Assembly (NCBI GenBank): GCA_015179125.1
Contig: WHVA01000016.1
Coordinates: 434,001-498,000 of the forward strand
DNA from: Gautieria morchelliformis
Lineage: Eukaryota > Basidiomycota > Agaricomycetes > Gomphales > Gomphaceae
Length of the DNA stretch: 64,000 bases
Direction: 5' to 3'
In this document: piece after piece, positions 10,704 to 21,092 of the stretch
Position numbering within the stretch: the stretch's first letter is position 1
Layout: each line of letters opens with the position of its first letter
Made by a program: the position numbers and the translations under genes
Notes under the pieces: model-generated
Database searches by the model: none
The model's input: the letters and a program-made list of their open reading frames with translations, nothing else
Told to the model about the DNA's origin: nothing

Positions 10704-11248
10704 TGTTATGACCATGCTGCTTGACCAACTCCGGTACCTCCATGCCTCCTCTGGCTCTATTCCGCAACATCCACACTTTGACCTTTTGATCCCCTTGTTC
10801 CTTACTATTCACATACTTCCCCTTTTGACTCTATTCACCAGCCTTCCCTACTTGACCCTTAGCATAGCAAGTCCAGAGCATCAGGAGATCCATTTGTTCC
10901 ACTATCAATTAGACCCACATTCCCCTTGTTCTTCTGCCTATTGATTGTTCTTAGTTCTACCCAGCACCCCCTTGTAGTTCCTCTTGTTCCGTATTAGTTA
11001 CTTACTCCATTTATCCTAGTTACTTTGCTTGCACCAGAATTGCTTACCTCTATCTTCTGACATGTTGTCTCAGCTCTTTGTATAAAACCCAGTCATGTGT
11101 GCCTCTGTTCTGCAATCAAATAATTGACTTTGATATGTGACTCCCTTTGCACTGTTTCCTGTTCTTACCACAGCAAGTACTTGCAAGGCCTCTGTCTCTC
11201 TGACCTCTGCCTTCCAACTCGATTTCTGATATTCTTGAACCCTTACCT
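10704..11248 (+). mobile_element. LTR fragment inside C1
   Basis: Begins TGTTATGACC after GGTAA (10699-10703) and shows the TATA-like TTTGTATAAAACCC. It matches the complete solo LTR at 59526-60166 but is cut at 11248 by the inner Helitron end. Fossil. Confidence 0.8.
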
Positions 11249-11280
11249 CTAGGTGGATACCCATGCTTCGCAGGGGGGTG
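11249..11280 (-). other. decayed inner Helitron 3' terminus of C1
   Basis: Homologous to the active-looking 3' termini, but the hairpin stem reads CCCATGCTTCGCAGGGG instead of a perfect CCCGCGC/GCGCGGG palindrome. CTAG is kept, followed on the minus strand by A rather than T. Confidence 0.75.
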
Positions 11281-11379
11281 TAGGTCAAACGCATTGGGTA
11301 AATCAAACTTGGGATAAGTAAAACACATCTCATTGCAATTTAAAGTAGCTATAAGCAACATATCAAGATAGGTAATGTC

Positions 11380-12258
11380 TCTACACATGTTTGCATGTGC
11401 CCAAGTATAGTGTGCATAGCATGTCCCCAAGTATAGTGTGCATAGGATGTCCTCCATGCATAGTGTGTCTCCACATGTAGTGTGTCCCCAACTACAGTGT
11501 GCATAGCATGTCCCAGATGCATAGCATGTCCCTGGTTTGTAGCATGTCCCCAAACGTAGCGTGTCCCTAAATTATAGCATGTGTGTCCCCCATGCATAGC
11601 ATGTCCACACATGTAGCATGTCCCTACATGTAGTGTGTGTAGCATCTCCCTCAAGTATAGTGTGCAAAGTGTGTCCCCCATGCATAACATGTCCCCCAAG
11701 TATAGTGTGCATAGCATGTCCTTTGTTTGTAGTGTGTCCCCCAAGTATAGCATGTGTAGAATGTCCCTTGTTTGTAATGTTTTCCCCTGTAGTGTGTCCC
11801 TTGTTTGTACCGTGTCCCCCAAGCATAGTGTGTCCCCACATATAGTGTGCACATCCCCATGCATAACATGCGTGTCTCCACGCATAACATGGGTGTCCCC
11901 AAGCATAGCATGTGTGTCCCCATGGATAGCATGCTTGTCCCCATGGATAGCATGCTTGTCCCCACGGATAGCATGCTTGTCCCCACGGATAACATGCGTG
12001 TCCATGCATAGCATGTGTGTCCCTATGCATAGCCTGTCTGTCCCCAAGGATAGTGTGTCCCCACATGTGACATGCATGTCCCCATGCATAGCATACATGT
12101 CCCCAAGCATAGGGTGCATGTCCCCATGCATAACATGCGTGTCTCCAAGCATAACATGCGTGTCCCCAAGCATAGTGTGCGTGTCTCCACGCATAACATG
12201 CGTGTCCCCATGCATAGTGTGTGTAGCATGCCCCTCAAGTATAGCATGCGTAGCATAT
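11380..12258. repeat. 17-bp minisatellite in C1 (second type)
   Basis: About 50 degenerate copies of units such as TGTCCCCAAGCATAGCG and TGTGTCCCCATGCATAA. Related to, but distinct from, the CACAGGTAGCG type in N1 and N2. Confidence 0.92.
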
Positions 12259-12299
12259 CCCCAAGGGCCTCAAAGTGAAGCAAGCAGAGGCTGTTACTA

Positions 12300-12960
12300 C
12301 TTATTAACTTTTAGCAAACTCAGGGACATGTATCAATATCTATTTTGTGACATATACAGACATAAATAAAATAGTCAAGGAAACCATATTTAAGCAGCTG
12401 CTGTCATTAATTTTTAGCAAAGTCAGGATTACCTATTTTGCGAAAAAATGTCAAGAAAATGTCCAGTACATGTAAGCTGAAGCTGTTATTAATTTTAGCA
12501 AAGTTAGGATTATCTATTTTTCGAAAAATGTCAAAAAAATGCACTGTACATTTAACCTGGAGCTGTTGTCAATTTTCACAAAGTCAGGATAATTTATTGA
12601 TATCTATTTGCGAAAAAATGTCAAAAAAGTACAGTACATTGAAGCAGAAGCTGTGATTAATGCCCAGCCAAAGCCAGAGAAGCCCAGAGACTGACAGAGA
12701 AACCCAGAGCCCAGCCAAAGCCATAGTAAGCCAGCCACCAGTATAGCCAGAGAGGAGTGCCTGGTAAGCAGCTTTACAGTAAATAAAACAATAAAACAAA
12801 CCACATTTAAAAGCAGAATCTATTGTCATTAATTTTAGAGGAAACTTATTGATGTCAATTTTCGAAAAAAACCTGAAAAATATTGATATTAAAACATTTT
12901 TTTCAGCAGTCTTTGGATGTTATTTAAATCTATTTTCGAAAAAAATCACAAAAATATAAT
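12300..12960. repeat. AT-rich repeats of C1
   Basis: Diverged blocks with the landmarks GACATGTATCAATATCTATTTT, AAGTCAGGAT and TTTGCGAAAAAATGTCA, as in N1. No coding potential seen. Confidence 0.7.
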
Positions 12961-13117
12961 ACACATGTGACAATACTATATGATGCAAAAAAAAAAGAAC
13001 CAATAAAATTACCAACACAAATAAAATACATGGCAATGCATTAACAAAAAGATATTACCTACCAATAGATAGCCAGCCTTCCAAAGCAATAGACATCCCA
13101 GCCAGCTAAAGGAGGAG

Positions 13118-13175
13118 ACAGCAGACAAAGCAGACAGCAGACAGCAGACAGCAGACAGCAGACAGAGCAGACAGC
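13118..13175. repeat. CAGACAG microsatellite
   Basis: Tandem 7-bp units (AGACAGC) just inside the 5' region of C1. The same tract, longer and mixed with CACAGAG units, recurs at 31962-32118, 42165-42302 and 45880-45955. Confidence 0.85.
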
Positions 13176-13230
13176 AGAGAGAGGAATCGCCGGTTGGGCA
13201 GGTTCCTGGCGTTCCCTCCTTACCGTTCGG

Positions 13231-13240
13231 CCTTTATACC
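13231..13240 (-). promoter_or_regulatory. TATA box of C1
   Basis: Minus-strand GGTATAAAGG about 270 bp inside the 5' terminus, conserved at 32161-32170, 42351-42360 and 46003-46012. It points into the element. About 170 bp downstream GGTAGGTAATATC (GGTAAGTAATATC in the other composites) looks like a splice donor. Confidence 0.5.
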
Positions 13241-16200
13241 GCGTGCGCGTGTCGTGCACGGACCACGCTCGCATATGCGCGCTCTGGTCACGAACGGGTC
13301 ACGTGACCGCTGCGCAGCGTTCTATGCGTGCGGCTGCGCCGGTCGACACTGACCTAATTTGGAACGCAAACGGTCACGTGACCATGCTGCGCAGCGTTCT
13401 TGGCTCGCGGCTGCGCCACTCGCATCCGATTGGCCAGCTGACTAAGGCTGACCTAAAACCTGACATAAGCTCGACGCCCACAACCCACCGAGCTGTTTTC
13501 ATATAGTGTAACTAGGTGGGTACCCGCGCTTCGCGTGGGGGTGTAGGTCAAACGCATCGGTAAGGTCAAGTGCATTGGGGAAAATAAAAGTAACCAATTT
13601 GCATCAAGTAAAATCAAGTAACACACATAAACCATATGAAGAGAAGTGGATATAAAAAAATCAAGGAGCTCTAAGTAATACATCTTTATATACAATGTTG
13701 GTTGTGTCCAAACCCTCCTCAAGCAAGACCTTCACTCTGTTCCAGTTGGTCCCTCTTGATACACCAACATACAACTGACCATGTCCAAACACTGGATATC
13801 TCAGGTCCAGCCCAACCGTACCCAAAGACTGTCCCTGAGACTTGTTGATAGTCATTGCAAATGCCAAACGCACTGGAAACTGCCTCCTTTGCAGCACAAA
13901 TGGCAACTCTCCCTCTGATGGCTTAATGATGATCCTGGGGATGAAAGCAATATTTCCTGCACATGGACCTGAAATGATCCTAACCTCCAACACTCTAATG
14001 CTTATCCTCACCAACCGCAACCTTGTCCCATTGCATAGTCCTTGCTTCTGATCCAAATTGCGCAACAGCATCAGAGGCACTCCAGGCTTGACTTCCAAGC
14101 GAGCAGGAGGAAGACAGCCCATCTCTATGGAATTCAGATACTCCACAGGATACCGATCTGCATCGTCGGATTCTTCAATGGAATTGGCACAGTGCAAGAC
14201 CTGAGCATCACCTGGAAACTCCCTAAACACCATGGAATTGATCTCATTGACCTCAGTGTTTCTGGCACAGAGGATGGCCCGCTCCAAAAAGTAATTATCC
14301 TGGGCAGGGACTTGATTGCCAATGCCAGGGTATATTTCCTGGATCAGATCTTCAATTCCAGGGCCACACACCATGTGAGGAGGCAGTGAGAACGTATGAT
14401 CTAGTGGGAGATCCTTTCCCTGGCCCACATTCTGCAGCCATTCTGCAAACCTGGCTCTGTCAGGGTCATTTCTCACCCGCATGTTCTCTGTCAGATGGAT
14501 GACCTTCCACAGATATGACTTCTGAAGGGTAGCTCCCACGATATCCTCCTTGGAGCCTTTAGGGACAATTGGGAGAGTCTGCTGAAAGTCACCTCCAAAG
14601 GCGACTGTGATGCCACCAAAGGGTCTGTCAGGCTGGTCAAGGAAATCCCTCAGTGTCCTGTCAATGGCCTCTATGGCATGGCAATGCTGCATTGCAGCCT
14701 CATCCCAGATGAGAAGACTGGCCTGTCTCAGCATGTCAGCCTTGTCAGAGTTCTTTTTGATGGAGGAGAAAGAGCGCTCATGGACAGGAATGGGAATTCC
14801 AAGCATGCTATGAGAGGTTGTACCCTTAGTGAGGATAAGTGCAGCCATTGCAGATGAGGCTACTGCAATCACAATGAGGCTCTCTGCTCTACAGGAGTGG
14901 ATTAGAGTGTTCCATGTGAATGATTTCCCGGCACCACCTGAGCCAGTGACAAAAAACATTTGTCCATCAGGTTTCCCATGAGCATCTCTGGTCAGTGCTG
15001 ACCGTAATATCTGATCATGCGCGGACCTTTGCCCCTCATTCAGCCTGGGAACCTCCTCATCAGCTATGTTCCTCTCTTCAACAGGGTCATAGTCCCTCTG
15101 CTCAGCTATGAACCTGTTTCCAATGAGGGCCTCCCACTCGCCTGCCACCCGAGGCATATCATCAAAGCTGCTCAAGGACATTCCACCCTGCTGGAGGATT
15201 TTTTCCAAGAGAAAGAGGCCAAAATCATAAACCTGATCGTCCTGTGGATCCTGCATACCGTGTCTGATTTGGAGCTGATGTCTGAGATCATCACATATGT
15301 GCTCCCTGAAGCCATCCCATAGTCTGCCAGGACCCGATGGATTGCAATGGCCAAGGATGGTGGCAAAGAGATGTCTGAGCTGAGCACCTGTTTTCATGCC
15401 ACTGGCTTCCTAGAGACACAACCTCAACTCCTGATCATCATCCAGAAGTCCCCTTGCATGACAGGCCTCCTTGTAAGTAGCATATTGTATGCCATCGACT
15501 GACCTAAGCTCCTCAAAGGATCTAGCCCCCTTGACCACTGTGAGGAGAGTGCACACAAAAAATCTCTCTCCTGATTTAGGGTTTGCAAAGTGAAGGCGAC
15601 CGATGCTATAACCTCTTTGGCGTGGTGTCCATACCTTTTCCTCTGATTGCCAGGTAAAATGCTCAGGAACCTCCACATAGAGCAGATCACGTGCTTCAGG
15701 GTAGATATCATTGGCCTCAAAGTAAGCCATGAGCGGTGTCTTTTTTGCCTCAGCCCTTTCCAGGATGTTGTCCACATCCTGGTTGGGATCAAAGATGATT
15801 GTGTGATGGTCCTTTTCATGGACTGGGAGTGCCATGACTGCAGGCACCTGGGTGTGGATTTCCCGCTCCAGCAACCTCCAACAGGCCTCATGAGCACTGA
15901 CATAGCGAGCGTCCAGGTACTGCTTAATTTCATCCTGGGTGCGACCAAACTCCATGGTGGTCCGATCATGGCCCTTGTAGAGATACTTGTGGATATACTT
16001 GATACACCTCACATTGATGGTGAGTTCAGGGTTGATGTGACACCAGAATTTGAGCAAGAGCAGAGCAGAGTATGGCACAACCCATCTGTTGTCCAGCATG
16101 TCACCTCTGACATTGTGCAGCCTTCCATCATTGCGACGACGATATTTTGGAAATCCATCCTCATTCAGACTGGTTTCCTCACAGAATGGCTTTGGGAAGT

Positions 16201-17819
16201 TTTTCTTGCACTTGCCATTTTCCATGCAGGGTGCGTTTGGTTTCATTTCTCCACAGGGACCATGTGTCATCAGCTCACAGACCAACCGGTAGAGGACAGG
16301 ATGAGTCTCTGGATCAGGGAACTCTGCCGAAATCATTGAATCCACCTCATGTGGATGTCTGATCTTGGAACCTCTTTCAAACCAGATAAGAATATGCATG
16401 TGTGGGAGTCCCCTTTTCTGGAATTCAATGGTGTGGACGCGAGCGACAGTTTCCCCAAAAATCTTTTCCTTGACGATCAAGTCAATGAGGTATTTCTTTT
16501 TGAGTACACCCGTGACACCAGGTCAGGACTGTCCTGAGGAGTTTGTCCAGGCAACAATGCATCCAATACCTCCTGCCAGTTGGGATTGGCAGTCATGGTA
16601 ATAAAGAGATCGGCCACACCATGCTTCCTTGAAATGGCCAGAGAGTTCTGCAGGTTTTCCTGCATGTCCCGTGTCCCCCCCTGAAATGTGGCAGGCAGAA
16701 TGGATCTTGTGCCCAAGTTGTTTGGATCTCTGTCATTGTCATTGCGATGAAAGGCATCCATCATCTGGTTATACATCTCAGCACGGAGAGTGTGTTGATT
16801 TGTCCTGATCCACCACAGCCTGCTTTGCTCTGCAGCGGCCCAGGAGTCTACAATGTACTGCTGGAATAATTTGCCAGCACGCAGGAGTGTTGTAGGTTCT
16901 TCTGTTCTCTGGAAGAGACGATAGGAATGGAACTGAATTTGGGTGACACGCCCCCGTCGCTCACGCCCACCTGGTAATTGGCGATAGCGAATACCAGGTT
17001 GCCACCCCAACTCTCCCCTGGGAAAGAGCAAGACATAGTGAAGAGAGGCATAGTTTGGATTCATATCCGATACCCTTCGAAAGCATCCACCTTTGAGCTG
17101 GACAATAACATCCCTAGGTTCAGGGTTGATGCCATCTCCAGGAAGAACCACCGCAATCTCATCCGCAGTAGGGATATTATACCTCCTAGGATCCCTGTGT
17201 TCCCTGTATGTGAGCCTAGCCTGGATCTCACCATTCTGTCCCTGAGCTCTGAGCCTCTCAGCCGCTTGTCTATATATGGGAACATCAGGATTGCATAGGA
17301 GGAGCATTTCCTGCAAGTCTCCCATGATAGTTGGAGACAGACCTGGGTTATGCGCATTCCTCTGTGCCAAAGCCAATGCTGGATCATATATATAAAGTTG
17401 GGCATACTGTATCTGCCTCCCAGGGTTAGGGATGAGAGAGCCATGAATATGATACAGTTCGCCCTGCAGCTTGAGGACATATGGACCACGACCCTCCCGA
17501 AGCAAATTGAGGTCAAAGTCGGCACCCAAGGAAGTGAATGCAAATGCCGCATTATACTGCCTGATGTTCTGGCGAAACTGTTTGGCCTCAGGGTCCTGGC
17601 CCTCTAAGAGCCATCTCAATGGCTGAGGGAGCACTGGCAGCTCTGGAAGCTGCACCTTTCCTTCTAAACAGCAATCGCCAAATCTGGGCCGCCGATTTGA
17701 GGAATTCAGCAGGTGTTCTGCCATCCAGTGTAATGCTCCACAGTCAGGGCAGGGAATAACCATGGGACTCAAATCATGACGCTGCACATCTGCCTCAATT
17801 ATTCTAGAGCGACCAAGTG

Positions 17820-18030
17820 GAATAGGAGGAGGACGTCGCTGAGGATGCAGCCGAGGTACAGGGAGTGGCTGAGGAGGCCGAGGAGGTGCAGGGAGTCGCT
17901 GAAGAGGCTGTGGAGGTGCAGGGAGTGGCTGAGGAGGCTGAGGAGGAGCAGGGAGTGGCTGAGGAGGCTGAGGAGGTGCAGGCAGTCGCTGAAGAGGCCG
18001 CAGAAGTGCAGGGAGTAGCCGAGGCATTGG
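17820..18030 (-). repeat. proline-rich coding repeats (A1)
   Basis: Units of about 27-30 bp encode PPQPLPAPP-like repeats just N-terminal to the zinc-finger-like motif. Equivalent tracts of different lengths occur in the other four copies (for example 36820-37090), so the linker length varies by slippage. Confidence 0.8.
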
Positions 18031-18070
18031 TCTTACTGCATTAGCCTGAGCCCGCAATGCTGCGACCGCT

Positions 18071-18610
18071 GCAGAACCTACTACAGGAGGTCTAGGAGCT
18101 GGTTGTAAAGGTGCCTGCCTGGGTCTTCCCAAGGGCTGTGCTGGGATAGGCTGTATACCAGCAGTGTGAGCATGCAAATCTGCCACCGCTGTAGAGCCTA
18201 CTGCCAAATGTCCAATTCCAGCCGCCTGAGCACGCAACTGAGCAATTGCTGCAGAACCTACTACAGGAGGTCTAGGAGCTGGTTGTAAAGGTGCCTGCCT
18301 GGGTCTTCCCAAGGGCTGTGCTGGGATAGGCTGTATACCAGCAGTGTGAGCATGCAAATCTGCCACCGCTGTAGAGCCTACTGCCAAATGTCCAATTCCA
18401 GCCGCCTGAGCACGCAACTGAGCAATTGCTGCAGAACCTACTACAGGAGGTCTAGGAGCTGGTTGTAAAGGTGCCTGCCTGTGTCTTCCCAAGGGCTGTG
18501 CTGGGATAGGCTGTAACCCAGCAGCATGAGCACACAAATCTGCCACCGCTGTAGAGCCTACTACAGGTTGTCCAATTCCAGCCGCCTGAGCACGCAACTG
18601 AGCAATTGCT
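18071..18610 (-). repeat. three 180-bp (60-aa) direct repeats in the Rep N-terminal region
   Basis: Period of exactly 180 bp (starts at 18071, 18251, 18431), the first two nearly identical. Each encodes alanine-rich text of the type VVGSAAIAQLRAQAAGIG. A4 has about two units (50881-51250) and A3 a single diverged one. In-frame expansion suggests recent tandem duplication within the gene. Confidence 0.9.
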
Positions 18611-19157
18611 GCAGAACCTGCTACAGGAGCTGGCTGTCCAGCGTCAGGCCTATTTCTTATGAGGGGCTGTAATCGTGGGATAGCTGCTAACTGTGCACGA
18701 AGGGCTGCCACCTGCTCTCCAAGACTGGGATCAGGTGGATATGATGGCCCCGCAAGCGTAGGAGGGCGCAATGGAGCTGGCTGTACAGGGTCTGGCCTAT
18801 GTCCTCTCAGGGTCTGGCCTATGTCCTCTCAGGGGCTGCCATGGTGTGATAACTGCTAACTGAGCACGAAGGGCTGCCACCTGCTCTGTAGGACTGGGAT
18901 CAGGAGCAAGTGATGGCCCCGCAGGCATTGGTGGACGTGATGGCCCTGCCACAGGTTGTTGAAAAGGATCGGCTGCACTGCTTCTAGAAGGAGGGTGAGG
19001 GATGGCAAAAGGTGGTGGTGGAGGGGGTGGCTGGTTCTGAGCTCCAATATGCGCTCTCCGACGCGCTCTCCGATGACTGGGTGGTGTCATTACCTCCTGC
19101 CCCTCCCTCGCACTTTGACGCACCTGCTGACGGATGCTCTCTGGGGTAGATGGATCC

Positions 19158-19214
19158 CTGAGAAATGCAGGCATAAGAGTAGAGAGAGAATAAAGATATC
19201 AATATCAGACTTAC
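19158..19214 (-). promoter_or_regulatory. conserved 57-nt intron splitting the start codon (A1)
   Basis: The minus strand reads GCGAT, then GTAAGT at 19214, and TTTCTCAG then GGATCC at 19158. Removing the intron joins AT to G and makes ATG GAT CCA, in frame with the DPSTPE coding sequence. Without splicing, the same ATG is followed at once by TAA, while an in-frame ATG inside the intron gives MPAFLRDP. Donor, acceptor and near-constant length are conserved in all five Rep/helicase copies. Confidence 0.75.
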
Positions 19215-19324
19215 ATCGCAAGCAGAATAAGGCAAACTCAGGGAAAACAGGCTGTGCGGGTATCTCAGACGGATTGCAAAGCCACTGATCCTAATATAAA
19301 TACTGCAAACAGCAGATACAGTTA

Positions 19325-20345
19325 CAAAAACTTACCAGAAAGGGGATAATAGCCAGGTAGGGTATGCAGTAGTGACAGGACAAATGCACTTGAAAAGTGC
19401 CTACAAAATGCCAAAAAAGCAAAGTTATAGCAAATAACAAATAATAAGCATCAAGAAAAGGCAGATACAATACCATAACACTCACCAGAAACAGCCAGGT
19501 AGCAGGTGCAGCAGTGACAGGACAAATGTCACTTGAAAAGTGCCTAAAAAAAGCCAAAAAAGCGAAATTATGGCAAATAAGAAGATAATAAGCATCAAGA
19601 AAAGGCAGGTACAATGCCATAACACTCACCAGAAACAGCCAGGTAGCAAGTGCAGCAGTGACAGAAAGTATGTCACTTGAAAAGTGCCTAAAAAAAGCCA
19701 AAAAAGCGAAATTATGGCAAATAAGAAGATAATAAGCCTCAAGAAAAGGCAGGTACAATAGCATAGCACTCACCAGAAACAGCCAGATAGCAGGTGCAGC
19801 AGTGACAGGACAAATATCACTTGAGCAGTGCCTAAAAAAAGCCAAAAAAGCGAAATTATAGCAAAAAAGAAGATAATAAGCATCAAGAAAAGGCAGGTAC
19901 AATACCATAACACTCACCAGAAACAGCCAGGTAGCAGGTGCAGCAGTGACAGGACAATTGTCACTTGAACAGTGCCTAAAAAAAGCCAAAAAAGCAAAAT
20001 TATGGCAAATAAGAAGATAATAAGCATCAAGAAAAGGCAGGTACAATAGCATAGCACTCACCAGAAACAGCCAGATAGCAGGTGCAGCAGTGACAGGACA
20101 AATATCACTTGAGCAGTGCCTAAAAAAAGCCAAAAAAGCGAAATTATAGCAAAAAAGAAGATAATAAGCATCAAGAAAAGGCAGGTACAATAGCATAGCA
20201 CTCACCAGAAACAGCCAGATAGCAGGTGCAGCAGTGACAGGACAAATATCACTTGAAAAGTCCCTAAAAAAAGCCAAAAAAAGCGAAATTATAAATAACA
20301 AACATAAAAAAAGGCAGGTTCAGTAGCATCAAACTCACCAGAAAG
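19325..20345 (-). repeat. tandem mini-exon/intron leader, 144-bp period (A1)
   Basis: Seven or so 144-bp repeats upstream of the start codon. On the minus strand each contains a splice donor GTGAGTG (plus-strand positions near 19481, 19625, 19769, 19913, 20057, 20201), a pyrimidine-rich TTTTTTTAG acceptor 86 nt later, and a 58-nt segment between acceptor and next donor. The 58-nt segments contain no ATG, whereas the intron parts do. This fits a spliced untranslated leader. A through-running 336-codon frame exists because 144 is divisible by three. Confidence 0.75.
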
Positions 20346-20760
20346 AACCTAGATAGGAAGTTAATAGAAGAGATGCAGGTGGTGGGAGGGATGGGATGGG
20401 ATGGGATGATGGTAGAAGGAGGGCAGAGGGGACCGGCTGCGCAGCGTCTGCCAGGTCACCCAGCGCTGTACTGGCAAGCACCAGAGACCGGTCTGGGCTG
20501 GGCCTGGGCCTAGGGCTCGCGGCTGCGCCACTCGCTCCGCTGACCTAACTTTTACGTAATATTATTTGTAATATTAATTGTCAGCCTCGACGCCCACAAC
20601 CCACCGAGCGCGTTTAACTCTTAGACTAGGTGGGTACCCGCGCTTCGCGCGGGGGTGCAGGTCAAGCGCCTTGGTAAGGTCAAATGCATCAGTAAGGTCA
20701 AGTGAATCAGTAAGGTCAAGTGCATTGGGGTAAATAGGATCATGCAAAATATATCCCTGA

Positions 20761-21080
20761 TCATATAGTATCATGAATCATGTATGCACCCATGGAACAG
20801 CCGAACATGCAGAGCTCTCTCTCAACCTCTGGGATGGGCCTCCCAGCAACTCTAGACATGAAAGTGGTAATAGTCTTGAATGAATCATCAGAGATTATAA
20901 GATTGCGCCTATTGTCATAATCAACAGGTTTCAAAGCTTGTGCATTGTGAAATAGATCCAATAGTGATCTTGGGGATCCTGAATTTTGACAATGTGGTTA
21001 TATTGATATGCCAGCTGATCCTCCGGTGACACTCTCACAGAACCAGAAACAATACCAAAATCAGAAATGGGGGAAGACCC
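20761..21080 (-). pseudogene. coding-like fragment of unknown origin in N2
   Basis: Near-identical to the fragment at 8621-8940. The 66-codon frame differs by only a few residues (for example NRRN for NRHN and DDSF for DDSV). Unrecognised family; its persistence shows N1 and N2 share a recent ancestor. Confidence 0.45.
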
Positions 21081-21092
21081 AAAGTGCAGTTG

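Larger units (their letters stand above)
10528..13511 (-). mobile_element. Helitron C1, composite with bypassed inner 3' end
   Basis: The outer 3' terminus (CTAG) is at 10528. Inside it lies a truncated LTR (10704-11248) that stops exactly at a second, decayed Helitron 3' end (11249). Beyond follow the minisatellite, AT-rich repeats, a CAGACAG microsatellite, a TATA box and a palindrome-rich 5' end. The 5' terminus at 13511 reads TTACACTATATG on the minus strand and abuts A1. No solo LTR sits inside the LTR at the ATCAATT site near 10905, unlike C2-C4, so C1 keeps the older state. Confidence 0.85.
13661..19174 (-). pseudogene. Helitron Rep/PIF1-like helicase (A1), broken
   Basis: It would nick and rejoin DNA (HUH Rep) and unwind it (SF1B helicase) during rolling-circle transposition in the nucleus. 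From N to C: a proline-rich region; three 60-aa repeats; a zinc-finger-like PCPDCGALHW; the Rep domain with the HUH-type HMH in GLPHMHILIWF and the two-tyrosine motif YIHKYLYKG; then PIF1-like helicase with GSGGAGKS, LLIWDEAAM, GGDFQQTLP and a C-terminal YVGVSRGT. As written it has about three breaks: a 22-bp tandem duplication near 18790-18835, a 4-nt loss near 16503 and a stop replacing a glutamine near 15407. The frame opening with MPAFLRDP starts inside a conserved intron; the spliced start is discussed under that intron. Confidence 0.9.
13512..20625 (-). mobile_element. Helitron A1, long Rep/helicase element
   Basis: 3' hairpin and CTAG at 13512, then two 18-bp subterminal repeats, the Rep/helicase gene (13661-19174), a conserved intron, a tandem mini-exon leader (19325-20345) and a GC-rich 5' end with TGCGCAGCG palindromes. 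The 5' terminus at 20625 reads TCTAAGAGTTAAACGCG and abuts N2. At 7.1 kb it is the longest array member. Same subfamily as A3 and A4. Confidence 0.92.

Noticed and set aside
13661-15397. PIF1 helicase as a host gene for telomere or mitochondrial DNA
   Set aside because: It continues upstream into the Rep domain and sits between Helitron termini, so it belongs to the transposon.
15647-16339. 230-codon plus-strand frame, also at 34619-35311 and 48430-49122
   Set aside because: It lies antisense to the Rep domain and is conserved only because the Rep coding strand is.
19291-20301. 336-codon frame with a repeated 48-aa hydrophobic unit that looks like a multi-pass membrane protein
   Set aside because: The repeat is 144 bp, so one open phase repeats itself. 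The splice signals and ATG-free segments explain it better as a mini-exon leader.
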